28,512 bases of DNA, from contig MU129095.1 of the NCBI GenBank assembly GCA_014904985.1, positions 49,968 through 78,479 on the forward strand. Reading direction: 5' to 3'. Numbering within the stretch: position 1 is the stretch's first letter; each line of letters opens with the position of its first letter. Both the position numbers and the translations under genes were made by a program. The DNA is from Hydnum rufescens UP504 (lineage: Eukaryota > Basidiomycota > Agaricomycetes > Cantharellales > Hydnaceae). The notes beneath the pieces were generated by a model. That model was not told where the DNA came from, ran no database searches, and saw only the letters and a program-made list of their open reading frames with translations. This document shows positions 1 through 8,563 of this stretch, in pieces.

Positions 1-1385
1 AACCAGGCCCAGGCCACTGGTTAGTGCCTGAAACAATGAGAACAGTAAAAAACAGTGCTGGAACCACGGAAATTGCCGCAAAATAAGCGCTGGGCAGACG
101 AGTCTAAATTTGGCACATAATTAGAGACTATTTAGGACGCAAATCATATCAAAATTTCAGCCCAATCCATGCATTACTTATGGAGATATCAGCAAACAAG
201 TTTACACATTAAAAATTAATTTCCTCCCCTATAAAATAGCTAGGAACTTGAAACCTTACACAGTTATAATGTCATTATGAAGTAATCATGTGCCAAAAAT
301 CAGCCCAAATCCATCCACCTTAAAGAGGGGAACTGGGCAAGGGGAACTGGAACCACCAGAAGATGCCAGAAAATAAGCGCTGGGTGGACAAGTCTGAAAC
401 TCGGCACATAGGAAGAGGACTATTAGATCGAAAATCATATCAAAATTTCAGCCCAATCCATGCATTACTTATGGAGATATGAGCCAAACAAGTCGGACAT
501 TGAAAATTGATTGACCCCCCTACAGTCAAGATATGAACTGAAATTTTAACACAGAGTATAGTCATATAATGGACTATATGTATACCAAATATCAGCCGCA
601 ATCAGGTGGGTTTGAGACATTCAACTCCCTTGGCAGGCAGAAAAGAGACAAAACGCCACCATAAATGTGAATCACCCCACATTGGCCCAAAATAGGTGGA
701 ATTGACCTGTAATATTATGATACAGACTATATCCAAAAATGAATGAATTGGATGTGTGGAAGTGGCTGAAATTGAGGGGGAGGGGGAGGCAATCAAAAGG
801 GAAATTACACAGGGTGTAGAGCAGGGATGGATCTGATATTAGGCACTAGTGTAATACAGATATGGGGAGTTCATATGCCTAATATCAGCCTAACCAGACT
901 CCATTTAGGCATTCTCCACATCATCCCCCCTAACTCACAATTTCCTACCCAGGGCCTTCCATCCATGCCATTACCCTGAAAATTCACAGTTGGCCCATCC
1001 AAACACATTCATAACATCCCTCAAAATTCAGATATCTTATGCAATGTGAGACCTTGCAGAATATTTTCAAGTTTCACTGTAATACACCCTCCAGTGGGGG
1101 CACTTCCAGGGCTCCAATGACTCTGATTTTTTGTAGGCCACACCTGGTCACCATTTGAGGCCCAGGTGCAAAATTTCAGGCCATTCTAAGCACTTCTGGC
1201 ATTGGTCACATGACCCAGATCTTTCCCTCCCCCTGCTTCACTCAGTGATCCAATTTGCATGGACTTTGTGGCCATTTGTAGTAGTAGTAGGTGACACCCC
1301 ATGATTCCAATTTGAAGACATTCCATGGAATATTTATTGAGTTATTCAAGAAACATTCCAGATCAATTCAATTTGAGGTCAGAAC
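1..1385. repeat. Left arm of giant inverted repeat
   Basis: From about position 55 to 1385 this is the reverse complement of 2263-3905, with near identity over long runs. For example the block around 1080-1290 matches 2350-2580 base for base, with only occasional single-base indels such as near 917. The outer part (60-560) is made of units of about 0.3 kb containing TTTCAGCCCAATCCATGCAT and GGAGATAT. Positions 1-40 do not match the other arm; they match the reverse complement of 28238-28275 in the small element at the far end of the window. The arm therefore probably continues left of the window into a related terminus. No convincing coding frame is present. Confidence 0.9.
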
Positions 1386-1491
1386 TACAGTATTTAGTGG
1401 AAATACCGTGGTTCTGTCAGGATCAAATTGACATTTGCTTCCGCCTAAGGACTTACCCGTCAGCAGTATCATTCTTCATTGACTCTATCAT

Positions 1492-1869
1492 ATGGCGCCT
1501 ACTTCCTCAAATGCTCTTGTCTCCTCTCTCCCTCCATTCACTACGGGGGTTATTGTCATCCTTGCCATTATTGGCATTTCTCTTATTATTATTGCCCTCG
1601 TTCTATCAGGCCTCGGCCAGCAGGCTATGGGCTGGGTAGTCAACCAGTGGCAGCATTGGCGTCCTTGTCAGCACCTGTCGTTCCCTCGCTCCCCACGTGA
1701 GTCCATGGAGTTGCCAATCCAGACTCCCCCTCCTCCTCCTCTACCCCCAGTCCCTGAATCCACATCACCTGTCCCAATCCGTACTCCATCCACGTCATTA
1801 CGGTCATTTGACACTTTGGACACCTTTGGAGTACCCAGGCGTACACTGCCTTGGAAGTACATACGCTAA
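1492..1869 (+). CDS. LTR-embedded reading frame: small single-pass membrane peptide
   Basis: A 125-residue frame lies in the U3-like part of solo LTR family A, in sense with the LTR and upstream of its TATA-like box. Residues 1-19 are polar, residues about 20-41 (start VIVILAIIGIS) are a strongly hydrophobic membrane segment, and the tail is proline-rich (PPPPPLPPVP, residues about 81-90) and ends in WKYIR. The second LTR copy keeps the first 52 residues identically on the minus strand (from 10320) and is then shifted by a one-base deletion. Whether it is translated is unknown. Solo LTR copies have no retroelement around them, so a role in the parent element's cycle can only be guessed. Chance openness of a GC-moderate LTR is the alternative. 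Confidence 0.4.
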   Translation: MAPTSSNALVSSLPPFTTGVIVILAIIGISLIIIALVLSGLGQQAMGWVVNQWQHWRPCQHLSFPRSPRESMELPIQTPPPPPLPPVPESTSPVPIRTPSTSLRSFDTLDTFGVPRRTLPWKYIR

Positions 1870-2073
1870 GGGGATACATATGGAAGTTGGGGCATAGCCA
1901 TGTGGAGGTGCGCACAGGATTTGTAACATGGCTGCGTCAGCTTAGTGAGGCTTAGTGATGGTGGCTGTGGAGGCTGACTGATGGGCTGTGGAGCCGGCAT
2001 TCTAGGAGGATCCGGAAGGTTATGGAAGACAGCGGAAGGCTCTGGAAGGTTGGAGGCTGTGTGCAGGAAATAG

Positions 2074-2081
2074 TATTTATA
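2074..2081 (+). promoter_or_regulatory. TATA-like box of solo LTR family A
   Basis: TATTTATA followed by AGTCC, about 40 bp upstream of a CTCTCAGGATTCCCACTG block. The chromovirus LTR has TATAAGTAGTCC followed by CTCTCAGGATTTCCGCTG in the same order on its coding strand, so this is probably the U3/R promoter. The inference rests on the shared block; no start site is known. Confidence 0.5.
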
Positions 2082-2262
2082 GTCCTTCGCAGTTGGGGGA
2101 TCACCAGTTTCGATCTCTCAGGATTCCCACTGCGATAGGTGCAAGACTTGTGTGTCCCTTGTTGTGTGGTGTATACTCAGGATTCCCACTGCGATAGCGT
2201 GTGGTTAATTAATCTCTTTCCTCTTTCTGTTTGTGGCTTCGACAGCAGTGTTGCCCTGACAG

Positions 2263-3925
2263 GTTCTGACCTCAAATTGAATTGATCTGGAATGTTTCTT
2301 GAATAACTCAATAAATATTCCATGGAATGTCTTCAAATTGGAATCATGGGGTGTCACCTACTACTACTACAAATGGCCACAAAGTCCATGCAAATTGGAT
2401 CACTGAGTGAAGCAGGGGGAGGGAAAGATCTGGGTCATGTGACCAATGCCAGAAGTGCTTAGAATGGCCTGAAATTTTGCACCTGGGCCTCAAATGGTGA
2501 CCAGGTGTGGCCTACAAAAAATCAGAGTCATTGGAGCCCTGGAAGTGCCCCCACTGGAGGGTGTATTACAGTGAAACTTGAAAATATTCTGCAAGGTCTC
2601 ACATTGCAATAAGATATCTGAAATTTTGAGGGATGTTATGAATGTGTTTGGATGGGCCAACTGTGAATTTTCAGGGTAATGGCATGGATGGAAGGCCCTG
2701 GGTAGGAAATTGTGAGTTAGGGGGGGATGATGTGGAGCAATGCCTAAATGGAGTCTGGTTAGGCTGATATTAGGCATATGAACTCCCCATATCTGTATTA
2801 CACTAGTGGCCTAATATCAGATCCATCCCTGCTCTACACCCTGTGTAATTTCCCTTTTGATTGTCCTCCCCCTCCCCCCTCAATTTCAGCCACTTCCACA
2901 CATCCAATTCATTCCATTTTTGGATATAGTCTGTATCATAATATTACAGGTCAATTCCACCTATTTTGGGCCCAATGTGGGGTGATTCACATTTATGGTG
3001 GCGTTTTGTCTCTTTTCTGCCTGCCAAGGGAGTTGAATGTCTCAAACCCAACTGATTGGGCTGATATTTGGTATACATATAGTCCATTATATGACTATAC
3101 TCTGTGTAAAATTTCAAGTTCATATCTTGACTGTAGGGGGGGTCAATCAATTTTCAATGTCCAGACTTGTTTGGCTCATATCTCCATAAGTAATGCATGG
3201 ATTGGGCTGAAATTTTGATATGATTTTCGATCTAATAGTCTCTTCCTATGTGCCGAGTTTCAGACTTGTCCACCCAGCGCTTATTTTCTGGCATCTTCTG
3301 GTGGTTCCAGTTCCCCTTGCCCAGTTCCCCCTCTTTAAGTGGATGGATTGGGCTGATTTTTGGCACATGATTACTTCATAATGACATTATAATCTGTGTA
3401 AGGTTTCAAGTTCCTAGCTATTTTATAGGGGGAGGAAATTAATTTTTAATGTGTAAACTTGTTTGGCTGATATCTCCATAAGTAATGCATGGATTGGGCT
3501 GAAATTTTGATATGATTTTTGGTCCAATAGTCTCTTTATATGTGCCAAATTTCAGACTCGTCCACTCAGTTCCTATTTTCTGGCAACTTCCAGTGGTTCC
3601 AGTCCCCCCTGCCCAGTTCCCCCTCTTTAAGTGCATGGATTGGGCTGATTTTCGGCACATGATTCCGTCATAATGACATCATAATTGGTGTAAATTTCCA
3701 AGTTCCTAGCTATTTTATAGGGGGAGGAAATCAATTTTTAATGTGTAAACTTGTTTGGCTCATATCTCCCTAAGTAATGCATGGATTGGGCTGAAATTTT
3801 GATATGATTTGCATCCTAATAGTCTCTAATCATGTGCCAAATTTCAGACGCGTCCTCCCAGCGCTTAGTTTCTGGAAACTTCCAGTGGTTCCGGTCCTCC
3901 CTGCCCAGATTCCCCCTCTTAGAAT
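2263..3925. repeat. Right arm of giant inverted repeat
   Basis: Reverse complement of the left arm, starting GTTCTGACCTCAAATTG directly after the LTR duplication. Removing the LTR leaves a loop of only about 25 bases between the arms. The outer part repeats a unit of about 297 bp: the block AGCGCTTATTTTCTGG and its variants recurs near 3277, 3577 and 3866, against two copies in the left arm, so this arm carries one extra unit. Homology ends in the pyrimidine-rich stretch before 3940, where the intron modules begin. Open frames here (for example at 2778-3218) have no recognisable protein content. Confidence 0.9.
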
Positions 3926-3966
3926 CTCTCTCTTTTTTAGCAACGCGCCAAATGAGGGCCCCACGA

Positions 3967-3996
3967 ACCACACACCCGCCATGGCGGGTGTGTGGT
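3967..3996. repeat. Exonic hairpin of module 1
   Basis: Perfect 30-bp palindrome with half ACCACACACCCGCCA, ending 10 nt before the 5' splice site of the intron at 4007. Equivalent stems lie just before the other three intron-like segments. Confidence 0.9.
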
Positions 3997-4006
3997 CCTA
4001 TATAAG

Positions 4007-4110
4007 GTGAGTCCCGCCCCCCCAGTAGCTACAGCTGCACAAAAAGAGCAGCTTTCGCTGCTCTTTTGCGCTGCTTTGGAATATTTTACTAATCTCTTTA
4101 TTTATTTTAG
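4007..4110 (+). other. Intron-like segment 1 with internal hairpin
   Basis: Starts GTGAGT, has branch-site-like TACTAAT at 4087-4093 and ends TTATTTTAG. A C-rich stretch follows the donor. The middle holds a hairpin: AAAAGAGCAGC (4042-4052), loop TTTC, GCTGCTCTTTT (4057-4067). The 3' half is a pyrimidine-rich tract. The flanking exons show no continuous reading frame: every frame of 4111-4371 either stops or cannot be joined to the next exon without a stop. The transcript, if any, may be non-coding. Confidence 0.62.
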
Positions 4111-4371
4111 ATTGAGGCCTCATCCAACGATGAGAGCCCAAACAGCAACGCGATGCATGGAAACGCGACACGGCAACGCAACATGGCAATGCGACATACG
4201 CCAACGCAACATACGCCAACACGACACACGCCAACGCGCCATGCCAACGCACCAAACGCCAACATGCCAACGACGCAACATACGGCACTGCGCCAAACGA
4301 GGGCGCGACTGGGCCAAATAACACCCCAGGAATCACACACCCACAACGGCGGGTGTGTGGTTCTATACCAG
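4111..4371 (+). ncRNA. Putative non-coding exon with degenerate CAACGC repeats
   Basis: The segment between introns 1 and 2. From about 4142 to 4290 it is dominated by an irregular 10-16 bp repeat around GCCAACGCAACATAC. Its last 85 bases are homologous to the sequence just before intron 1 (GCGCCAAATGAGGG versus GCGCCAAACGAGGG, then the hairpin and a CTATA box-like string), so modules 1 and 2 are duplicates of each other. Frames on both strands are stop-containing or low complexity. Calling it an exon depends entirely on the splice signals either side. Confidence 0.4.
4334..4359. repeat. Exonic hairpin of module 2
   Basis: Nine-base-pair stem CACACACCC / GGGTGTGTG around an 8-nt loop, ending 12 nt before the donor at 4372. 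It corresponds to the palindrome of module 1. Confidence 0.75.
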
Positions 4372-4481
4372 GTGAGTTCCCGCCCCCCCCCAGTACCTAC
4401 AGCCACGCAAAAAGAGCAGCGAAAGCTGCTCTTTTTGCGTGGTCCTTATTTCTTAACTAATTTAAAAATAATATTTTGTAG
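4372..4481 (+). other. Intron-like segment 2 with 18-bp perfect hairpin
   Basis: Starts GTGAGT, has TAACTAAT at 4454-4461 and ends ATTTTGTAG. It contains a perfect 18-bp stem, CCACGCAAAAAGAGCAGC (4403-4420), with loop GAAA and its complement at 4425-4442. The first 50 bases closely match intron 1 (GTGAGT, CCCGCCCCCCC, CAGTA-CTACAG), so the two are paralogous. Confidence 0.65.
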
Positions 4482-4648
4482 GTTTCAACTCCCCTCACGA
4501 ACGAATACCGACAAAGAACCCCCTAACCCTGCCTATCAACGCCCGAATGACGGGGGGGCTGTACGAACCGCCGTGCGTACGAGCCGGTGTATGTACGCAC
4601 CAACGTACACAGCCCCAGTACCCTACACCTGCGGGTGTGGGGTACAAG
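4482..4648 (+). ncRNA. Putative non-coding exon between introns 2 and 3
   Basis: 167 bases with several GTACG strings in direct and inverted orientation and the module 3 hairpin at its end. The frame that is open through it does not join to an open frame in the preceding exon, and the phase-0 frame stops within 15 codons. Treated as exon only because of the flanking splice signals. Confidence 0.35.
4618..4645. repeat. Exonic hairpin of module 3
   Basis: Twelve-pair stem GTACCCTACACC / GGTGTGGGGTAC (one T-G pair) with a 4-nt loop, ending 3 nt before the donor at 4649. The sequence differs from modules 1, 2 and 4 but pairing is kept. Confidence 0.8.
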
Positions 4649-4758
4649 GTATGTTTTATATTTCATTTCTTAGTCTTGTGGCACAAAAAGAGCAGCATAA
4701 GCTGCTCTTTTTGCGCTGCATTACTGTTGTACTAATATCTCATTATTTATTTCTGTAG
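4649..4758 (+). other. Intron-like segment 3 with internal hairpin
   Basis: Starts GTATGT, has TACTAAT at 4730-4736 and ends TTTCTGTAG. The internal stem AAAAAGAGCAGC (4685-4696) / GCTGCTCTTTTT (4701-4712) has loop ATAA. The donor differs from introns 1 and 2 and the C-rich start is replaced by a T-rich one, but the hairpin and spacing to the branch site are kept. Confidence 0.65.
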
Positions 4759-5024
4759 ATCCTGAACCAGAACCCCCGCGAGCCCCCAAGCAGAAACCCA
4801 CCAAATGAGACGCCGCGAACGATAACCACGAACAAAGCCCCACAAATGAAGACCGACCCTCTCGAGGGAGTGCCCAAAAGGAACCAGCCCCCGACTGCAC
4901 TCGCTGCGGAGGGTATGGTGGGTAAATGCGGGCACGTGACCATGATCCGCATAAACCATGCCCCCCTGTGGTGGCAGACCCCGGGGGGATAATAGGTATA
5001 TAGTATAATATGTATATAATTATA
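4759..5024 (+). other. Sequence downstream of the intron array
   Basis: GC-rich segment following intron 3; possible last exon. A short C-x2-C string (CTRCGGYGG) can be read near 4890-4915 but a stop follows, so no zinc-knuckle protein is claimed. It ends in an AT-rich tract beginning near 4990. Confidence 0.25.
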
Positions 5025-5070
5025 GTAGTAATAATAATAATAATAATAAATAAACAAATAATAATAAATA
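5025..5070. repeat. TAA microsatellite
   Basis: Interrupted tract of TAA/TAAA units on the plus strand within AT-rich DNA. Confidence 0.9.
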
Positions 5071-5155
5071 AGCATATAATCTAGCACAGCCATGGATTGG
5101 CTGACAGATGGCCAAAAAACTGAATTGAAATTGCCTGATTTCGGCCGTAAGGTCC

Positions 5156-5213
5156 GGGGGACCTATTAGGTACCATTTTCTGCCCCGAAAGTGGTACCTA
5201 AATTAGGTCCCCC
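5156..5213. repeat. Long hairpin with 16-nt loop
   Basis: Arm GGGGGACCTATTAGGTACCA (5156-5175) pairs with 5192-5213 except for a two-base bulge. It lies in otherwise featureless DNA between the microsatellite and the broken coding region. No splice signal adjoins it, unlike the intron modules. Confidence 0.85.
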
Positions 5214-5599
5214 ATATGACTGACCAGCCTGGGCTGTCTTCGGTCATATCTCGACTCTTTGTATGATTTGGGACCTGAAATCTGTTCCACTGGATCAGAT
5301 CCACTCATGGAGGTAGCTGCGCGGCGTCACTCCATTCTGCTTGTAAACGAGAACTCTGTGACAAGTCCTCATTTTTCTTGGCTGCATGGATGTTCGGCAG
5401 GCTACGGTCTACAGGCAAACTTGGGGTTGCAGTCAAGGCTAGTAGTCCAAATCTGGCCTTATCGTCTCAGGGAGCCAATCCTGAGTACCCTTGTGCATTA
5501 CCCAGGGTCGGACCTGTGCACGACCCGAATTTTCCAGCAATGAATAGCTGTTGGGTGTTACTCCATGTCCCCTTTCGCAACTTCCTAGACGATCTATCA

Positions 5600-8563
5600 C
5601 GGTTCTTGACGATAGATATTCATGACGTTCCGGTGGTGAATTGCAGCAGCCGAGATTCTTGTTCGCCGACCCGGCTTCGAATGACCTGCCAGCTCCATGG
5701 GAAGATCTCATTCATATCATATTCCTGGTAACATATGGAATCCATCTGGTCCTTGACCCCGATATCAGGCATACTACCAATGAGGAGTTCGGGGTCGCAC
5801 TCATTAAGGACATTAGTCAGCTCTTGGGGGGTAAGTTCGCCAGTTCCAGGCAGGGAGATGTCGAATCCCTTGTGTGCTTGGCACTCAGCACGGCACTCAA
5901 TGACGGTCTTGATGTCCTCTTCGTTATTTTCCTCAGTGGCAGGTACATCGGCACCCCCTGATTTGAGCTCAATAGTAACCGTTCTGTTGAAATGACCTTC
6001 AGAGATGGTGAATGTTTTAAAGATGATATTTACAGTGTCCTTTCCCAAAAGCCAGGTCATGTCGCGAAAAAGGTCTACATCCATACTCTTAGGGTCGGGG
6101 AGTGTGATCCTCCTTTCCAGGATCATCTTGTAGGGTCCAGTGACACAGTAGGCATCCAAGAGTCATCAATGAAAGATAACCTGACTGAGACAGCTTCCAA
6201 CGGACTTGAAGTAGCTTCCCAGGGGTTTTCATCTGGATCCTACGGTTGCCTCGAGCTTCGTCTCGACTGCTGCGAGTTTTACCCTGTTATCATCAGTCTC
6301 ATTGCTCCGGGACATCGGGACTAGGGTGCTTATGGTTTGACTTCCTCGATTTCGACAGGTGAATGATACTGAGGACCCAGAAGAGGCTCGTGGACAAGAC
6401 TTCATATTTGGGCCTGCGCTTACACCAGGATTATAGAACCTTGCATGTAGATAGACACATGGCCATGGATCTCGGAACTCATCATTAGTCTTGTTGCCCT
6501 CGATACCCCCTTTGGGCCTGTAATTCCACTCAGGTCTGGTCGAACATGCGAGGAAGGGACCCTTGGTTCCCGTACTTCGAGTACCCATACTACCTATGAG
6601 CCGGGGGCTGCACTCCTGGGATATTTCCACTTGTGGGATTGACAGCATTACCTCATCGCTCCGATCCGGTAGTTCGTTCAGCCTGAACCCTTGAGCATCC
6701 CCACAAGGCATGGTCTCTGTTCCCCCCAAACTTGGAGGGCCAACTCAGTTCACCCAAGTTTTGTGGAAGACTTTCGTTATGGCCAGTAGATTGGATAACT
6801 GGCTGTTATCTGTAGGTCCATTGTCTTGACCCTTTAGTACTGGGGATCTTCCAGTCTCTTTCAACCCATCTCGAATATTCAGGCAATCCACAAGGCAATC
6901 CACCTGGCAGCAGTTGACTTTACTTCTAGTCCATGCGATCCCTTGGGGTAGTTTATGGCCTCGTTTACCACGATTATCCCTAGTGAGATCCGAACTCGTT
7001 ACATTGTACGGAAGTACCGTGGACTCAATCGGCCACAGAGACCGCGGCGTAATGGGACTTGTAGGTAACACATCATGAAACCTGTCCTTGTATCGGTTCC
7101 GAACAATTGGGACCTGGAGCTGGTGACTAGGCAGGAGAACCGCGGTTGCTCTTAGGAGTAAACTGTAATTTCGTTCCTCTTCCTTGTTTGCAACGGAGCT
7201 TGAGTTCGGGTACCGTCTTGCGATATATACTTGTCTTTCCTGGCTACAACAGTACTAGTAGTCACCACGGAATATTCAGGTTGCAAGAATCTCTCTGTTG
7301 CTTGGGTTTCGTGGTCTCTGTGAGTCATAGGGGCTCTGGTCGGCTTGGTCACATCACACTGGGGCTCCATGGCTTCGCTACCATTCATGAACAGGATCTC
7401 TACAGTCATCTTGGCAGTTATATAGGTTCCAACTGATCCTGTCCCATTGTACGGGGGTTCTGTAATCGTGTTCGATCATAGGCCTATGTGGGCATCGGCA
7501 TGATGTAGGACCATAGTGCAGGCGACCTCTTTGCTAGTAGCGATATTTAGTAGCTGGCATGGTCCATTTCCTTCAAACATCCGGAACCCTTTGACAAGAC
7601 TTGGGAGGGTCTTTCAGATTCACATGGATCGTGTCGGTGAGTTCTGGGTCAAGAAGGCTACACGCGAAGGTATGTTTGTTCCAATGGGAACATTCTGCAA
7701 TGTAACTGTGCGAGCCAGGTGGTAGATCGACCATGAGCAATTCCACGTTTTGTAGGTCTGTAGGTCTAAACATTTGTTGAATGAGTTTCCCCTTATGGAT
7801 GCTGCTCTTTTCACTATAGGTTTCCGTCCTGGCCCTCGACCAGGATTGGATGCTGGAATCTCGACATTCCTCAATGACAATGGTGCGGATCCCTGAACCT
7901 CGGGTGCAGCTACTTTGTCATGAAGCTCCAAGGTCTCGTTCAATCGGGGGGCGACTGCATGATGGATATCGTATTCTGGAGTCCACCTCTGGAATATTTT
8001 CAGTCCCCGACCCTGGTAAGGCTCAAGCAGCCTTTTGTTGAGAAGTCTAGTGACTGAGCCGGCGCCTTAGAACTTCGAGCAGCGAACCTCGCATTGTGCT
8101 CATCATCTTTGGTCGGGTTCCCGGGCTCCAATCGGCACTCAGGTCCAGTCCTGTATGTACCAGAGAAACTTCTGTCTGCCATATCGGGGCTACATGTAAT
8201 ATCTGCATCTTTCCGTCCTGTTCGTGGCGGCAGCTGTGTAGTAGCTACTCTCTGGCCGAATTCCAGGCTCATTCACCTTCCGGTTTCATGATCAATCTCG
8301 AACGCGGTGAATAGGGTTCTGCCCCTTGCTGGTGACCTGGTCTTTTGCCAGTTTTGCAGAGATGTTCTGATGGCTCAAGAAACCTTTGCTCGTGTCCGTC
8401 TAGACTTGTTGCGTTGTACAGAAGCCCCGTAGTTTCATTCAATCGTGGACCTTCGATCTGGTGACAAACGGACTCCGGGGTATCTTGGATGTTGGACTCT
8501 ATGCTAGATCCAAGCCCAGATTCCCTTTTAGATCCAACCTCGCCAGTATTAAAATAGTCTGGG
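5600..8563 (-). pseudogene. Unrecognised decayed coding region, 3' part
   Basis: Minus-strand continuation of the frame at 15804-17232 after the chromovirus insertion. Joining at the 5-bp duplication keeps the frame open for about 97 more codons, to a TGA at 8273-8275. Beyond that the coding-like sequence runs on in several frames: 8000-8272, 7620-7943 or 7573-7773, 7152-7409, 6745-7071, 6229-6729 and 5620-6159. The last segment is the most protein-like, about 179 codons with mixed composition (strings such as DMTWLLGKDTVNIIFKTF), and sequence upstream of it (LSFIDDSW) reads in a shifted frame. The piece with LPPGSHSYIAEC at about 7700 resembles the linkers between protease and reverse transcriptase in gypsy elements, but that is a weak impression. 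No family is recognised; frameshifts or unmarked introns could explain the breaks. Confidence 0.5.

Larger units (their letters stand above)
1415..2261 (+). mobile_element. Solo LTR (family A, copy 1)
   Basis: An 847-bp sequence that starts TGTCAGGATC, ends GCCCTGACA and is flanked by a perfect 5-bp duplication GGTTC (1410-1414 and 2262-2266). No internal retroelement sequence adjoins it, so it is a solo LTR left by LTR-LTR recombination. A near-identical copy in the opposite orientation is at 9551-10396. Orientation is set by a TATA-like box at 2074-2081 followed by a CTCTCAGGATTCCCACTG block, which resembles the equivalent block of the chromovirus LTR on its coding strand. An 18-bp tract GGATTCCCACTGCGATAG is present twice (about 2121 and 2178). 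Confidence 0.93.

Noticed and set aside
2778..3218. 146-codon plus-strand frame in the right arm
   Set aside because: Lies wholly in the inverted repeat and is not kept intact in the left arm.
4403..4442. Stem followed by T-rich DNA as a bacterial-type terminator
   Set aside because: The T run is inside the stem, the context is eukaryotic, and splice signals surround it.
4153..4758. 201-codon plus-strand frame over the intron array
   Set aside because: It runs straight through two hairpin introns, is low complexity (THTPTRH-type repeats), and ends at the third splice site.
3967..4758. Group I or group II self-splicing introns
   Set aside because: The segments are only about 110 nt, with spliceosomal donors and branch sites and no catalytic core.
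4743..5093. 116-codon minus-strand frame with a poly-tyrosine run
   Set aside because: The tyrosine run is just the TAA microsatellite read on the other strand.
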